Both the position numbers and the translations under genes were made by a program. From positions 1-64,000 of the forward strand of contig WNNJ02000780.1 in assembly GCA_012934845.2 (NCBI GenBank): a stretch of DNA of 64,000 nt, given 5' to 3'. A model generated the notes under the pieces. It was not told the DNA's origin, made no database searches, and saw only the letters and a program-made list of their open reading frames with translations. This DNA comes from Pomphorhynchus laevis (taxonomy: Eukaryota > Acanthocephala > Palaeacanthocephala > Echinorhynchida > Pomphorhynchidae). This document shows positions 33,196 through 43,950 of the stretch, one piece after another; the stretch's first letter is position 1, and each line of letters starts with the position of its first letter.

Positions 33196-36100
33196 TGAAG
33201 GCATTGAAGTTGATTGGCGTATATGAATAGAAGATGATTCCACGAGAGAGGAGCAGTCTTAAGGAAGGTGTGGAAGCCAAAAGAGATAGTAGTTTTGGGA
33301 ATGTAAAAGAAGGGAATTACGGGAACGCAAAGAGCAGCAATCAGAACGAGAATTGTCGAGAAAAGGAAGGTTGAGAAATAAATGAGTATGACATGTTACA
33401 AGCCGGAAAGCAACGAGAAGACGAATTTGAACACGAGAATAAATGGTAGGCAAATTGAGAGAAGCAAGATGGTGAGATGTATGATCAAAATGACGAAGAC
33501 GGAGGGGAATTCGGACGGCTGCGTTGACGATGCGTTGTAGGGGAAGAAGAGTGGATTTATGTGAGTTGGAAAATAGACTAAGACAATAATCGAATCTAGA
33601 AAAAAGGAGAGAAGATATTAGAGTCATACAAGAAGGGAAATCGATCAATCTACGAACTTGACGGATGTTGCGGAGTATCAAGGTAGATGAGCGTACTTTA
33701 TCTCTAACAAAATGTTTAAGTGAAAGTCGGTTGTCGAAATGGAAGCCTAAGAAGACGAGATTGTCAACGATATGAATAATTGTAGAATTCAATGATACGG
33801 AGTGAGGTTCTACGCTTGGGCGTCAAGAAAGGATCCACATTATTTTGGATTTATTAGGATTCAGAGTAATACGAAGAGAAGAAAGATTATTGAAAATTGA
33901 GGCAAAACAGTTGGAAGCAGAACCACTAAGATTATGAATACGATAAGCAGGTGCATGATCATATATGAAAATATCATCAGCATATTGCATAAATGGAAGT
34001 TAAATGTATGAGAAATAGAAGACAAATCTTTAGCAAAGGGCCTAATACGGAGCCTTGTAGAACATTGGACGGGAGGGAAAAAGAATAGGAAAGAGAAGAG
34101 TTAGAACAAACGCGAAATGTACGGTTTGATAGATATGAAGAAAACCATGATACAGTGGGTAAAGAGAAGCCATAATCATGACGAAGGCGATGTAGAAGAA
34201 TCGAGTGATCGACGATGTCAAAAGCAGACGATAGATCAAGAGAAACTATGACACTACATAATTTATGATCGCGCGATATGAGTAAGTCGTTATAAACTTT
34301 AAGACAGGCAATTTCGGTAGAGTAATTAGGGCGAAAAGCGGCTTGGGAAGGAGGAAACAAGTTTGAGGAAAAGAGATATGTATTAACTTGTTTGAGAACG
34401 AGACGCTCAAGGAGTTTGGAGAGAGCTGGGAGAAGGGAGATAAGACGGTACGAAGATGGTAGTGAGGAGTCGAGTGATTGCTTTTTGAGAAGGGGACGAA
34501 CAGTGGCGCATTTCCAGATGGAAGGAAATGTACGGCTACGGATGGACGAGTTGAACAATGTGGTTAGGAAGGGTGAGATAGATGAGCAGATATTTTTAAG
34601 CAAGTGAGTGGGAATTTGGTCAGAAGGATATGTTTTATAGGTAATGACAGAAGAACCAAAGAAACTTTATCAGACGAAACGGGAAGAAGGTGAAATAGCT
34701 CTGGAAGGGAAGTATTCAAAGAGAAGAGAAGACAATGGGCATATGGGTAAAAGAGAAAGTAAATTAGATAGTTTAGATTGTAGATAAGAAGAAAATTCAT
34801 CAGGATTTGTGTTACAAGTGGTAGATGATCTTGAAAGAATTGAGTTTAAAATTTTCCAATGATATTTAGAGTTGGAAGGGGACTCGGGTTGATTTCGCTA
34901 AAAGAGAGTACGCTTAGTACGCATAAGAATGAGATGGGAACGGCGAAGAGAAAAGTAGGAATCACGGAGATTTGGAGTGAGTGAGTTGGGAGAACGTTTA
35001 AGAAAGCGATTATACACACGAAAAGAGTGACGGAGTCGATGCTTAGAAAGGCTACATTCAGAATCGAACCAGGGAGCATGGCGCAAGCGCTGGGAACGTC
35101 GAAGTCGACTAGGCAGAAGGTTATTGAGGATCGACGTAAGTTCAGAATCAAACAGAATGCAGAGATCATCGGGAGAAAGATAGTTAAGAGGAAGTGAAAA
35201 AAGTGAAGAAATAAGTAAGGCAGAACAGAGAATAGGGATATCGAGAAGTTTCCGTGGTCGACTTGGAGTAGATAATGTTGGAGGCGAAGAAGGAGGATAA
35301 GGATGGGACGAGTAAGAGTGACAAATAAATGATCGGACAAACCAGGATCAGTAATTGACGAGGAGATATAGTCAGTGAAGCAGTTGGGAACGTCAATGAT
35401 GTTAAGAGCACCACCGAAAACATGAGTGGGGCTAGTTGAAAGTAATTTATAGTTGAAATCAGAAAAAAGATTAATTACAGTGATAGAGTCATAGTCAGCT
35501 AGACGATCAAGACGAATGTTAAAGTCACCGAGAACAAAAGGAGTATACGACAATGAACAGTGAGAAATAAGATCGGCAAGGTCGTTAATGAACATACGTG
35601 AAGGGGTGGCTGATCCTGGACGGTATATAATCACAAGTTCAAGAGGGAAAGGAGTTGATAATTTGCATATGAGTAATTCGAACGAAGTATAATGGATGTA
35701 AGCTTTAATTTTGCGCAGAGACGTTTAGTGACGAGCAATGGCAACAATACCGCCATGGTTAGAAGCAGTAGATGTGGGAGAGGCAATTGTACGAACTGAT
35801 TCAACTAGGGAACAACCAGAGCGACATATACGACGAATAGCAAGATCGTCAGAGTCAGAGTGCCAGGATTGGGCAATAGAAGATATCAAAGAGCAGATCA
35901 GCTTTTTGAAGAATGGAGCGAGTGTTGAAAAGGCTAAGACGAAAAGTATGCTCAGGAGCGAGATCGGCTAGCAAAGAAGACGGGGAGAAACGGAACACCA
36001 TTGGATTTTTGGCTTGGTGTGTACGACGTGAAAATTTCCGTTGATTTGACGGATTGATAAGGCTGACTCGCCGTTTGTTTCACGTCGATGTTTCTCAATC

Positions 36101-36240
36101 CGAGCTAAATTGAGTTGGGCTATATCAGAAGCGAAGCGGTCAGGATAGATACAAGTATATGAATTGGTAAGTTTAAAATGTCGGGAGAGTACCAAGGAAG
36201 TATGTGAACTATGTCGGAAAACGATTTTTAGGAGTGGATG
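33196..36240 (-). mobile_element. L2-like LINE, nearly full ORF2, broken
   Basis: On the minus strand, in order: FNTRSILQKADLLFDI (endonuclease start, about 35900), YRPGSATPSRMFINDLADL with LGDFNIRLD and SPTHVFGGALNIID (endonuclease, 35634-35380), RHAPWFDSECSLSK (about 35080), SSYRLISLLPALSKLLERLV, SQAAFRPNYSTE and LDLSSAFDIVDHSILL with LQGSVLGPLL (reverse transcriptase, 34603-34020), and LVFLGFHFDNRLS with SRFDYCLSL and LPLQRIVNAAVRI (33792-33259). The motif order and wording match the L2 clade. Several frameshifts and stops separate the pieces, so it is not functional as read. Confidence 0.88.
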
Positions 36241-36369
36241 TCTGTGATGATTGGATTTAGAAATTTGTTTAAACGGATTGAAGATACAGGAGTGATATTA
36301 TTAAAGATCCATCCTATCGTATCTTATTCCTGTTGATAACCCATATTTTTTAACGTTACCTCTCCTGTC

Positions 36370-36765
36370 GCATTCATCCGCCTAAACAAACCTTCTCAAT
36401 CTAATCCCTTTCTGCTTCATCTTCTGAAAATTGTTTTTAAGCATCACTCTCACACGTCCTATGTCCTCTCCCAACGATTTAAACTCATATCATCTTCAGC
36501 CACTCGCATTTTTCACGATTGCATCCAATTCCGATCTCACCCTCACCGTCGCTTGCACTGTGTTCCATGCTTTGACATCCAATGCCTACTCTCAATACGT
36601 CGACTCCGTCATGCTTTTCGAGTATATCACCGCTATCTCGGACGTGATATCCGCTCCCTTACTCCGTCTTTCCGTGATACCTATGAAGCGTTCGCCAGTC
36701 TCATCTCAACCTACTACGTACCAAATGCAACTCCTTCTAGCAGCATAAAATCATCACGTCATTAA
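36370..36765 (+). mobile_element. Second L2-like fragment, head to head with the first
   Basis: The plus strand reads CFDIQCLLSIRRLRHAFRVY and LTPSFRDTY, the counterpart of WFDSECSLSKHRLRHSFRVY in the 33196-36240 copy. Only the linker between endonuclease and reverse transcriptase is kept. It ends at a short TA run. Confidence 0.8.
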
Positions 36766-36784
36766 TCTATATATATATATCTAG

Positions 36785-37612
36785 AAACTAGCGGTTCTTT
36801 AATTGTAGCCGTCATTCTAGGCTAGCAGTCATTATAATCTATTAGTCATTCTAAGCTGGCGGTCAAATGAATTAACAGTGATTATAAAATAACGGAAAAT
36901 TCTAAGTTAGCGCTCATGTTCAGCAAGCGGCTATTCTAAACTTGCCGTCATTATAAACTATGTCATTCTAAACTATTAATCATTCTAAGCTTGCGGTCAT
37001 TTTAAACTAGCGATCATTCTTAACAAGTGGTCTTTCTAAGCTACCGTCATTCTAAACTAACGTTAATTATAAGCTGACGGTCATTCTAAGCTAGCGGTCA
37101 TTTAAAGATATCGGTCATTCTAAGTTTCGATCATTCTAAGCTATAGTGATTTTAAGCTAGCGGTCATTTTAAGCTAGGGTTCATTCTAAGCTTGGTTTAA
37201 TTCAACGCTAGGGTCCATTCTAAGCTAGTCGTAATTTTACGCTTGCGGTTTTTATAAGCTTGCGGTTATTCTAAACTTGCAGTTATTCAAAGCTAATGGT
37301 CATTCTAAGTTAGCGGTCATTATGTCAGCGGTCATTATAGATTAGCGATCATTATATGTCAGCGGTTATTATAAGTTAGCGGTCATTATATGTCAGTGAC
37401 CATTATATGTCAGCGGTCATTATAGGTTAGCGGTCATTTTACGCTAGTGGTCATTCTAAGCTGGAGGCCTTTCTAAACTATCGGTTATTATAAGCTAGCG
37501 ATCATTATATGCAAGCGATTATTTTATGCTAGCGGTCCTTCTATGCTAGCGGTAATTATAATCTACCAGTTATTCTAAGCAATCAGTCATTCTAAGCTAG
37601 CAGTCATTCTAT
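36785..37612. repeat. Satellite-like tandem array, unit about 17 bp
   Basis: The unit is close to GCTAGCGGTCATTCTAA, with variants ending TATAA, TTTTA and CTAAG. It repeats with imperfect spacing across about 830 bp. Short runs keep a strict 17-bp step, for example near 37150. It lies directly upstream of a Penelope-like element and starts near a TA run at 36766-36780. Confidence 0.9.
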
Positions 37613-39235
37613 CTGTGTATATATGAGCCGTCGAGAATAGCCTCTAGTAGTGAAGTTGGTTTTTAATTTCGATATTTCTTTCTCAAATAATCCAGGTGAA
37701 GAACAAATTTTCTTTGATCTCAATGCCTCGTTGAGATCGAAAAAAGATAGAAAAAAGATCGAAACGAGTTTGTACCGTAAAGACAATTGGAGAGCATCTT
37801 ACGTGCATTTAAAAAGCTGTCATCTAGCCCGGATCAAAAGAAACATTATATACAACGAGGCATTGAGATCCAAGAAAATTTGTTCTTCACCTGGATTATT
37901 TGAGAAAGAAATGTCGAAATTAAAAACCAACTTCACTACTAGAGGCTATTCTCGACGGCTCATATATATACAGATTAACAAAGTGAGGCTAATGAATAGA
38001 GAAAAGCTCCAAAAAAGCACACCGAGATCCGACAACGTTAATGAAATGGGAATATCGATAACGTTTCACCCCGCCTTGACATCGCTACCATCGGATATAA
38101 GCAAAACATAATAATGTAACACCGAAGAATTTTGTCCTAACTAAGAAACAGAAGATCTATTTTCGTAAGTCAAAGTGCATCAAGGACTATATAGTGCATT
38201 CTAAAATTAGAAATGAGAATTCGCACTCGGAAGAAAATACCGGAGTTAAAAAGTGTAATCGACCTCGCTGTTTGTTGTCGTGAAATCGAGGAAACTTCGC
38301 ATTTTCGAAGTAGACTAACTAACTTGGAGTACAAAATCTTCGGGAATTATAACTGTCAAACAAAGGGATCGGTATACAAAGCTGAATGCATCGACTGTTC
38401 TACTCAGTACGTTGATGAAACTTCGAGGGCGTTGAAAGATCGCTTAACACACAGGCGTGCGGATATAAAATCATGTGGAATTAAAAGAAATTTGAGCGAT
38501 AATGAAAAATATAACACTGATGGTGTAGTTGAGCATTATGCCAGTTTTCCGTCTCATACATTCGTTACTACTATTTTGGAAGGTGATCTTCTTGACGACG
38601 AGCGACGAAAACAACGAGAAAATTTTTGGAGGCATTTTATCCTGCTGAATAAAATTAGGAATATTTGGAACGCACATGGTTAGTTTAAAGAGGTACAACG
38701 TTAGCAAATTCTCGGAGATGCATTTTAATATATCACAAGGCAGCCGAAACGACTGATGGTAGTTCACCCTACTGATGAGTGCTGCCGGCTACCATCAGCT
38801 CGTCTAGGAGTGATAAAGAAGTCTGCTCTACTTGTAATCGAACTCCGGTTTTTGGCAACAACTACAATTATGAAACTGAAGCTTATTAGGTCCCGGAGCA
38901 CAGCTTAACACAATCGCATTTAAAATTATAAAAATGCATCCTTCAAAGGATATTGTGAGAAAGCAAGCAACGACAGCAAGTAAAATTCCTGCTGAATAAA
39001 ATTAAGATGATTCGGAACGCACATGGTTAGTTTAAAGAGGCTAGGCCCATGCTACCACGTTAGCCATTTCTCGGAGATGCCTTTTAAAAATATCACAAGG
39101 CAGCCGAAACGACTGATGGTAGTTCACCCTACTGATGAGTGCTGCCGGTTACGATCAGATCGTCTAGGAGTGATAATGATATCTGCTCTACTTGTAATCG
39201 AACTCCGGTTTTTGGCAACAACTACAATTATATAT
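37612..39235 (+). mobile_element. Penelope-like element 1: inverted 5' arms, C-terminal RT part, GIY-YIG domain, duplicated tail
   Basis: An inverted repeat of about 118 bp (37612-37730 and 37857-37975) opens the element. From 37980 the plus strand reads FHPALTSLPSDI and then, at 38213-38683, an intact stretch with YNCQTKGSVYKAECIDCSTQ, YVDETSRALKDRLTHRRADI and VVEHYASFPSH ending NAHG. This is the CCHH-type linker and GIY-YIG endonuclease of Penelope-like elements; the usual YVGETSR has D for G here. The tail region (38641-38873) is repeated at 38990-39233. The core reverse transcriptase palm is missing. Confidence 0.85.
38641..39233 (+). repeat. Duplicated Penelope-like 3' tail (38641-38873 and 38990-39233)
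   Basis: Both copies share CTGCTGAATAAAATTA, CGCACATGGTTAGTTTAAAG, ATATCACAAGGCAGCCGAAA, CTACTGATGAGTGCTGCCGG and CGAACTCCGGTTTTTGGCAA. The second copy contains ten or more extra bases near 39045. The GGCAGC...GCTGCC pairing around CGAAA and CTGATGA is kept in both. Confidence 0.9.
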
Positions 39236-39269
39236 AATAAACACCGTCGGCTGGGATTTCTTATAAAGT

Positions 39270-40260
39270 GCAAAGTTATAAGTTTTCAAATTGTAACACC
39301 AGCAAAAACAAAGTAAATATATTTTTTACGTTTCGGCGTTCACGCCTTTATCAATCTAAAATCAGAACAAAATAAAAAAAAACAATAAAAACAACAAAAA
39401 CAATCCCTTAAGTAAAGGATAAGAATAGAAAGAAGAACGATATCGTTCTGAATATTCAGATATTCAGAACGATATTGCTGGGTGATATACCCTATCACCC
39501 AGAAATTCGTAACCTACAAAAGGATATCATGTATAGTATGAATAGTCAACGAGCAAAACTTGGAAGGGCCAAATTGTCAATTAGGATCATTCATAAATCT
39601 ACTAATACTATTAAAAAGACATTAGTTAGAAACAAATTGAAAAAAAAACGTTCGACAATTAGTCGAGAAAAATGAATGCACGAAATGTAACCGACGGAAC
39701 ACAAAATGTTGCATACAAATAAAAGAAACCAACAAAATAATTAGTTCAACCACAGGACTCAAATATAATATTCGGAAATCAACAAACTGTGCCTCAAAAG
39801 GTATCATTTATGCAGCCACATGTAGCATCTGCGGTGTACAATATGTAGGTGAAAGTGGATTGTCGATGAATGTTAGATTAAACAATCGACGAAGCGATTT
39901 GAATAAAAGAATGATACACCGTGATGCAGTGGTAAATCATTGTGTAACTGAACACGACAATGAAAAAAGGGGTCTTTGATTATGTTGTCATTGATTCAGA
40001 TCTAAATGAAAGCGAACATCGCAAAAAAACAGGATCAACGATGGATTGGCCAACTGATGACCGATCAAGGAAAGAGAATCAACATCGATCACTGTTACAA
40101 CTGGCGTTTAATCGAAGATTATACATAAAAAATTATTCTAATCTGCGAACTAAGATTTTTTTATTTCGTTCTGATTTTAGATTGATAAAGGCGTGAACGC
40201 CGAAACGTAAAAAATATATTTACTTTGTTTTTGCTAATGTTACAATTTGAAAACTTATAT
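39270..40260 (+). mobile_element. Penelope-like element 2: short copy with GIY-YIG domain and terminal inverted repeats
   Basis: The ends are inverted copies of about 90 bp. TAAGTTTTCAAATTGTAACA near 39279 reappears as TGTTACAATTTGAAAACTTA at 40238-40257, and the hairpin GGCGTGAACGCCGAAACG occurs sense near the 3' end and antisense near the 5' end. Inside, frames give KCTKCNRRNTKCC-like cysteine pairs (39690), GIIYAATCSICGVQYVGESG, RLNNRRSDLNKRM and VVNHCVTEHD. The domain is spread over more than one frame. A long TA run abuts the 3' end. Confidence 0.85.
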
Positions 40261-40262
40261 AT

Positions 40263-40345
<83 letters not shown>
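40254..40345. repeat. TA dinucleotide microsatellite
   Basis: About 90 bp of almost pure TA between the 3' end of Penelope-like element 2 and the first copy of the 967-bp repeat. Length in such runs is often unreliable in assemblies. Confidence 0.95.
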
Positions 40346-40347
<2 letters not shown>

Positions 40348-40351
40348 AGGG

Positions 40352-41318
40352 CACAATTACTTTATAGCACAAGGTTGATGAACTGAATGTACGCTTTGTT
40401 TCTGATTAGGCAAGTAGTAGCAACTAACGAAATAAAAATAAATATATGTTTTGATTGATCTGCTCCAAAATTAAAAATTATAAAAATGGACTAACATAAC
40501 TTATTTTTAATTAACATTTAATTCATTAAAAATTTTATATCACTAAATCAATATTACTAGTGCATACTAATCCACATTCAAAACATTCATATTAAAACGG
40601 ATGGTATAATATTACATGCGAATCCGGTAGGAACTGCCAAGTTCGTTTAAAATAAATGAAAGCTAAAGTGAATGATTGGATAATCTGTTAAATATGTTAT
40701 TATAAATGGCATAATATTAGTATTATATCGTTTCAGTTATCAACTTAGTAAAAATAGCGTCATTTGTAACAATATAATTTACTATTACTCTTGATTACGA
40801 TTCAGTAATAATGCCCAGTTGTTGTATATTAGATTGTAAAGAAGGCGAAGAGACATTATTATATATTATACAATTTTAATCAAATATTTCGGTGGCAGGT
40901 GGCCACACCATTATGAAGGAAATTATTCAATTGTAAGTATATAATATATAACAAAGAATAGTCAGTAAATGTATATGAGCATATACATAAATATATATTT
41001 ATGTATTTATTCATAAACACCTATAATTAATATATAATTAATTTTATAATTATAAAATCTTAATTTTTTAATTTTAATTTTTTAAGAATTTAAATATTTG
41101 TATCTTCAAAAATATCTTAATTCTATAAAAATAAGGATTTTAAATAGTGTATATTGTATTTTTTGTTTGTATTTTTTGTTATGATTTATTTCAGCACTAA
41201 AATGTCAACTTGCTTATGTTAAAAGAGCGTTACCAATAAACTCACGCTATTTAAAATATTTTATTGCATTAAAATTTTTCCAAAAATAAATTCCATTGTT
41301 TCCAATGCAACAAAATAC
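40352..41318. repeat. 967-bp direct repeat, copy 1
   Basis: It starts CACAATTACTTTATAGCAC and ends CCAATGCAACAAAATAC. It is nearly identical to 45211-46178; I noticed only A/G at 40371 and a T insertion plus A/G near 41280. It directly abuts the 3' end of a LINE A copy. It is AT-rich and non-coding apart from a short MPSCCILDCKEGEE frame at about 40811. Confidence 0.95.
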
Positions 41319-41535
41319 TTTACAATTATAAAATACTAAGATAAGGATTTTCTTAAACAAAACTTGTAACCGATAAAAAACGTGTAACACAGAACAAAAC
41401 ATGCAAGAAGACAAAAATAATATAAATTCGATAATCATTCAATCTTCTATTTATTCTACGGCCTCAGGTCCAGCGGGATCTGAGCCCTCCAGCTAATCCA
41501 ACACGCCGCTCTTCGACTGAACCACCCGGGGTCTA

Positions 41536-43916
41536 TCACCCCCAAAGAATCCAATCTAGGCGGACTATGCGCGGTAATCGCGAGATGAGGAGCTTGAGAA
41601 ACCTTAGTCTTTGCTCTGGAGGACGTCCTCTCGAAAAGAAGACTAATCCCGAGATAGCCCAAGTACCCCAGAGGCGCACTTGGGTTTTCCCATTCAACGA
41701 CAGATGCTGAGCCCGTTTCAGGGCCCACCTAGCTTTCTTCAGGATACGTTTAAGTCTATCCAGGTCAGCTTTCGCCGACCAGTTCACCGTAACAGTGAAC
41801 CCCAGGTATTTTACTCGACTTGTGAAGGTAGGGAGTGGTTGATTAGTCAATATAGAAGATAGAGCTGAGAGTGCTAGTCTCTTTAATTTTTTCTTTGTCG
41901 CAGGGGTGCCATGAAAGACAACTACCTGCGATTTGGATGAATTTAAAATAAGATTGGATAGGGTCAGCTGGTCTGTTAATCTTAAAAGAAAACGGCTGAT
42001 GTCCGAAGCGACATCTTTGCACCTGCGTCCAGAGAACAGGGCCGTGGTATCATCAGCGTATACCACTAGATGTTGATCACGTTTAAAATTCTTGAATAGT
42101 ACAATGGAGGCAGCAAGAAATAAGATAGGAGAAAGTGGGGATCCTTGGGGCACACCTGTAATAGGGTAGAACTTACACGCATCAGGGTCGTCTTCATAGT
42201 AGAACCTCTTGGTAAACAGTAATATCTCCACCCTGTTAACAATTCTCGCAGGCAACCCGAGGGACCTGAGAGAGGAGATAACAAAGGGAATGGAAATGCG
42301 GTCAAATGCAGCAGAAAAGTCAAGGAAAACAGCCACAGCTAGTTGATGGCTATTATCCCTACAAAACTGATGCACTTCACCTATTGCTGAATGAACCGAG
42401 CGTCCCTTGACAAACCCGTGAAAACTCGGTGGGATCAAATTACGCCTATTTAAATGGTCGCAGGATTCTACGCGCAAGCGCTTTTTCGTAGATGGAGATG
42501 AGGGAGTTTTGAATCGAAATGGGACGCAGATCTTTGGGACATGAAACCGGACTATGCTTTGGTAAGAAAATTCTACGACTAATATTGATGCCGGCTACAT
42601 CGGATGGTGAGGCTAAAAGCATTGTGACGGCCACTTCTCTTCTTTGATCGGCTGTCAAAAGCTGACAGACTCGAGAAGATAGTGGAGCGACGGATTTAGA
42701 GGTGCCCGGAAGTGGCCCCCAGGAGTTAAGGATATCTGTAACAGATAAGTCCCTGCTCCTGAAGTCACCCCAAGGCGGGATTGGTTGGGGAGATTGAGTG
42801 GCTCCATAATTATGTAGGGATAGTGACTCCTTCAAAACATTATCAAGGCCTATACTACCAATCCAACCCAAAGCTCTATCCTTCCAACAGACAAACTTCT
42901 CCTTCTTGAATATCTTCCAGAAGAAAGACTGAGAAGGGTTAAGGTGAGCGATGTTCGCGTTATTCCCTGCTCAGCTGGAACCTATATCTAGTGCTCCAGT
43001 ATTCATTCGAGATGGCCTGCCTGGCGGAAACAGAGACATTGGGAAGACGTAGCATTTTAGCCAAAACCTTGAGTTTTGTTGGAGTGGGATTGTAAATATG
43101 ACCTTTATAGGTAGTCGAAAGAAACGCGGTAGCTTGCGAGGAGAGGAAGGAATTAAATTCGGTCAAATTCTCATTACTAATTCTGGGGAAGAGTTGGATA
43201 GCCGCTTGAAAGAAAGCCACTCTAATGGGATCAAAGTGAAACCTCCTTCTAAGCAACGTATCTTCCTCTATCCGCCAACGAATTAGGTCATGAGAGATGG
43301 TCTGTTTTTGGCGCGACTGCTCAGTACAGATGGGTTTCAACAACCACATCTTATGAAGCAGTAATATGTCGAGGAGAGAATTAGTTGTTGAGCAATGAAA
43401 AGTTGGGGACGGTGGTTTGTGAATAAGGTAATCGTTCCTGGCTCTGCGGAGTGCTGCATTAATCCAACGACCAGTTCTGTCGTTGAAGTCACCGAGTAAC
43501 ATGTCATAGCCACTACCCAAAATACGGTCCAGGAGATCACGGTTCTTGTGAATTTCCCCTGGCCTAATATAGATATTGGCTATGCTGATACGTTTACCAT
43601 TCTTACAAAGTGAAACAGCTAAACAAGACAGGGCTGGACAAGAATAGTTTAAAAGAAGGGATGATCTTAAGGAGCATTTAACTAGGGTTAAAAGACCTTG
43701 AGATGAAGAGGCGTGAAGAGGGGTTATGTACGGAGTGAAGTGGGTGTAAATATGCTTGGGGATAAATCGAGTAATGTCCTGGGTGATACGGATAGACCGC
43801 GTCTCCTGAAGGACTATAACATCCGCATCTCTACCAGATAGAAGGCTAAGGGCAGAAGCACCTCCCGAATTCCACTGAAGTATATTCAGTGAAAAAGGCT
43901 CTTGACTACTTTGCAT
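41536..43916 (-). pseudogene. LINE A ORF2, endonuclease and reverse transcriptase, frame-broken
   Basis: ATG at 43916. The endonuclease has ILQWNSGGASA, DVIVLQETRS, NIYIRPGEI and MLLGDFNDRTGRWIN. The linker runs through LRPISIQNSLISIYEKAL. The reverse transcriptase has FLDFSAAFDRI, GVPQGSPLSPILF and VVYADDTTALF (catalytic YADD), then YLGFTVTVNWSAKADLDRLK. Two frame changes are apparent: after about 42960, where the endonuclease frame closes and the next opens at 42871, and near 42450, where the reverse transcriptase frame opens. The C-terminus differs from the 55849 copy by a shift near 41540. Confidence 0.88.
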
Positions 43917-43950
43917 TGTGTTACGACAGCTGGAGTGGGATGCCTACCTC

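Noticed and set aside
36785-37612. CRISPR array
   Set aside because: The 17-bp units are contiguous and degenerate, without unique spacers; the genome is eukaryotic.
40811-40860. MPSCCILDCKEGEE, which resembles the start of a THAP zinc finger (also at about 45669)
   Set aside because: Only the first C-C-C spacing fits; no downstream C-H or AVPTIF-type motif and no splice donor was found.
43098-43286. Plus-strand frame of 62 codons, and other plus-strand frames at 43976-44707
   Set aside because: Antisense shadows of LINE A ORF1 and ORF2.
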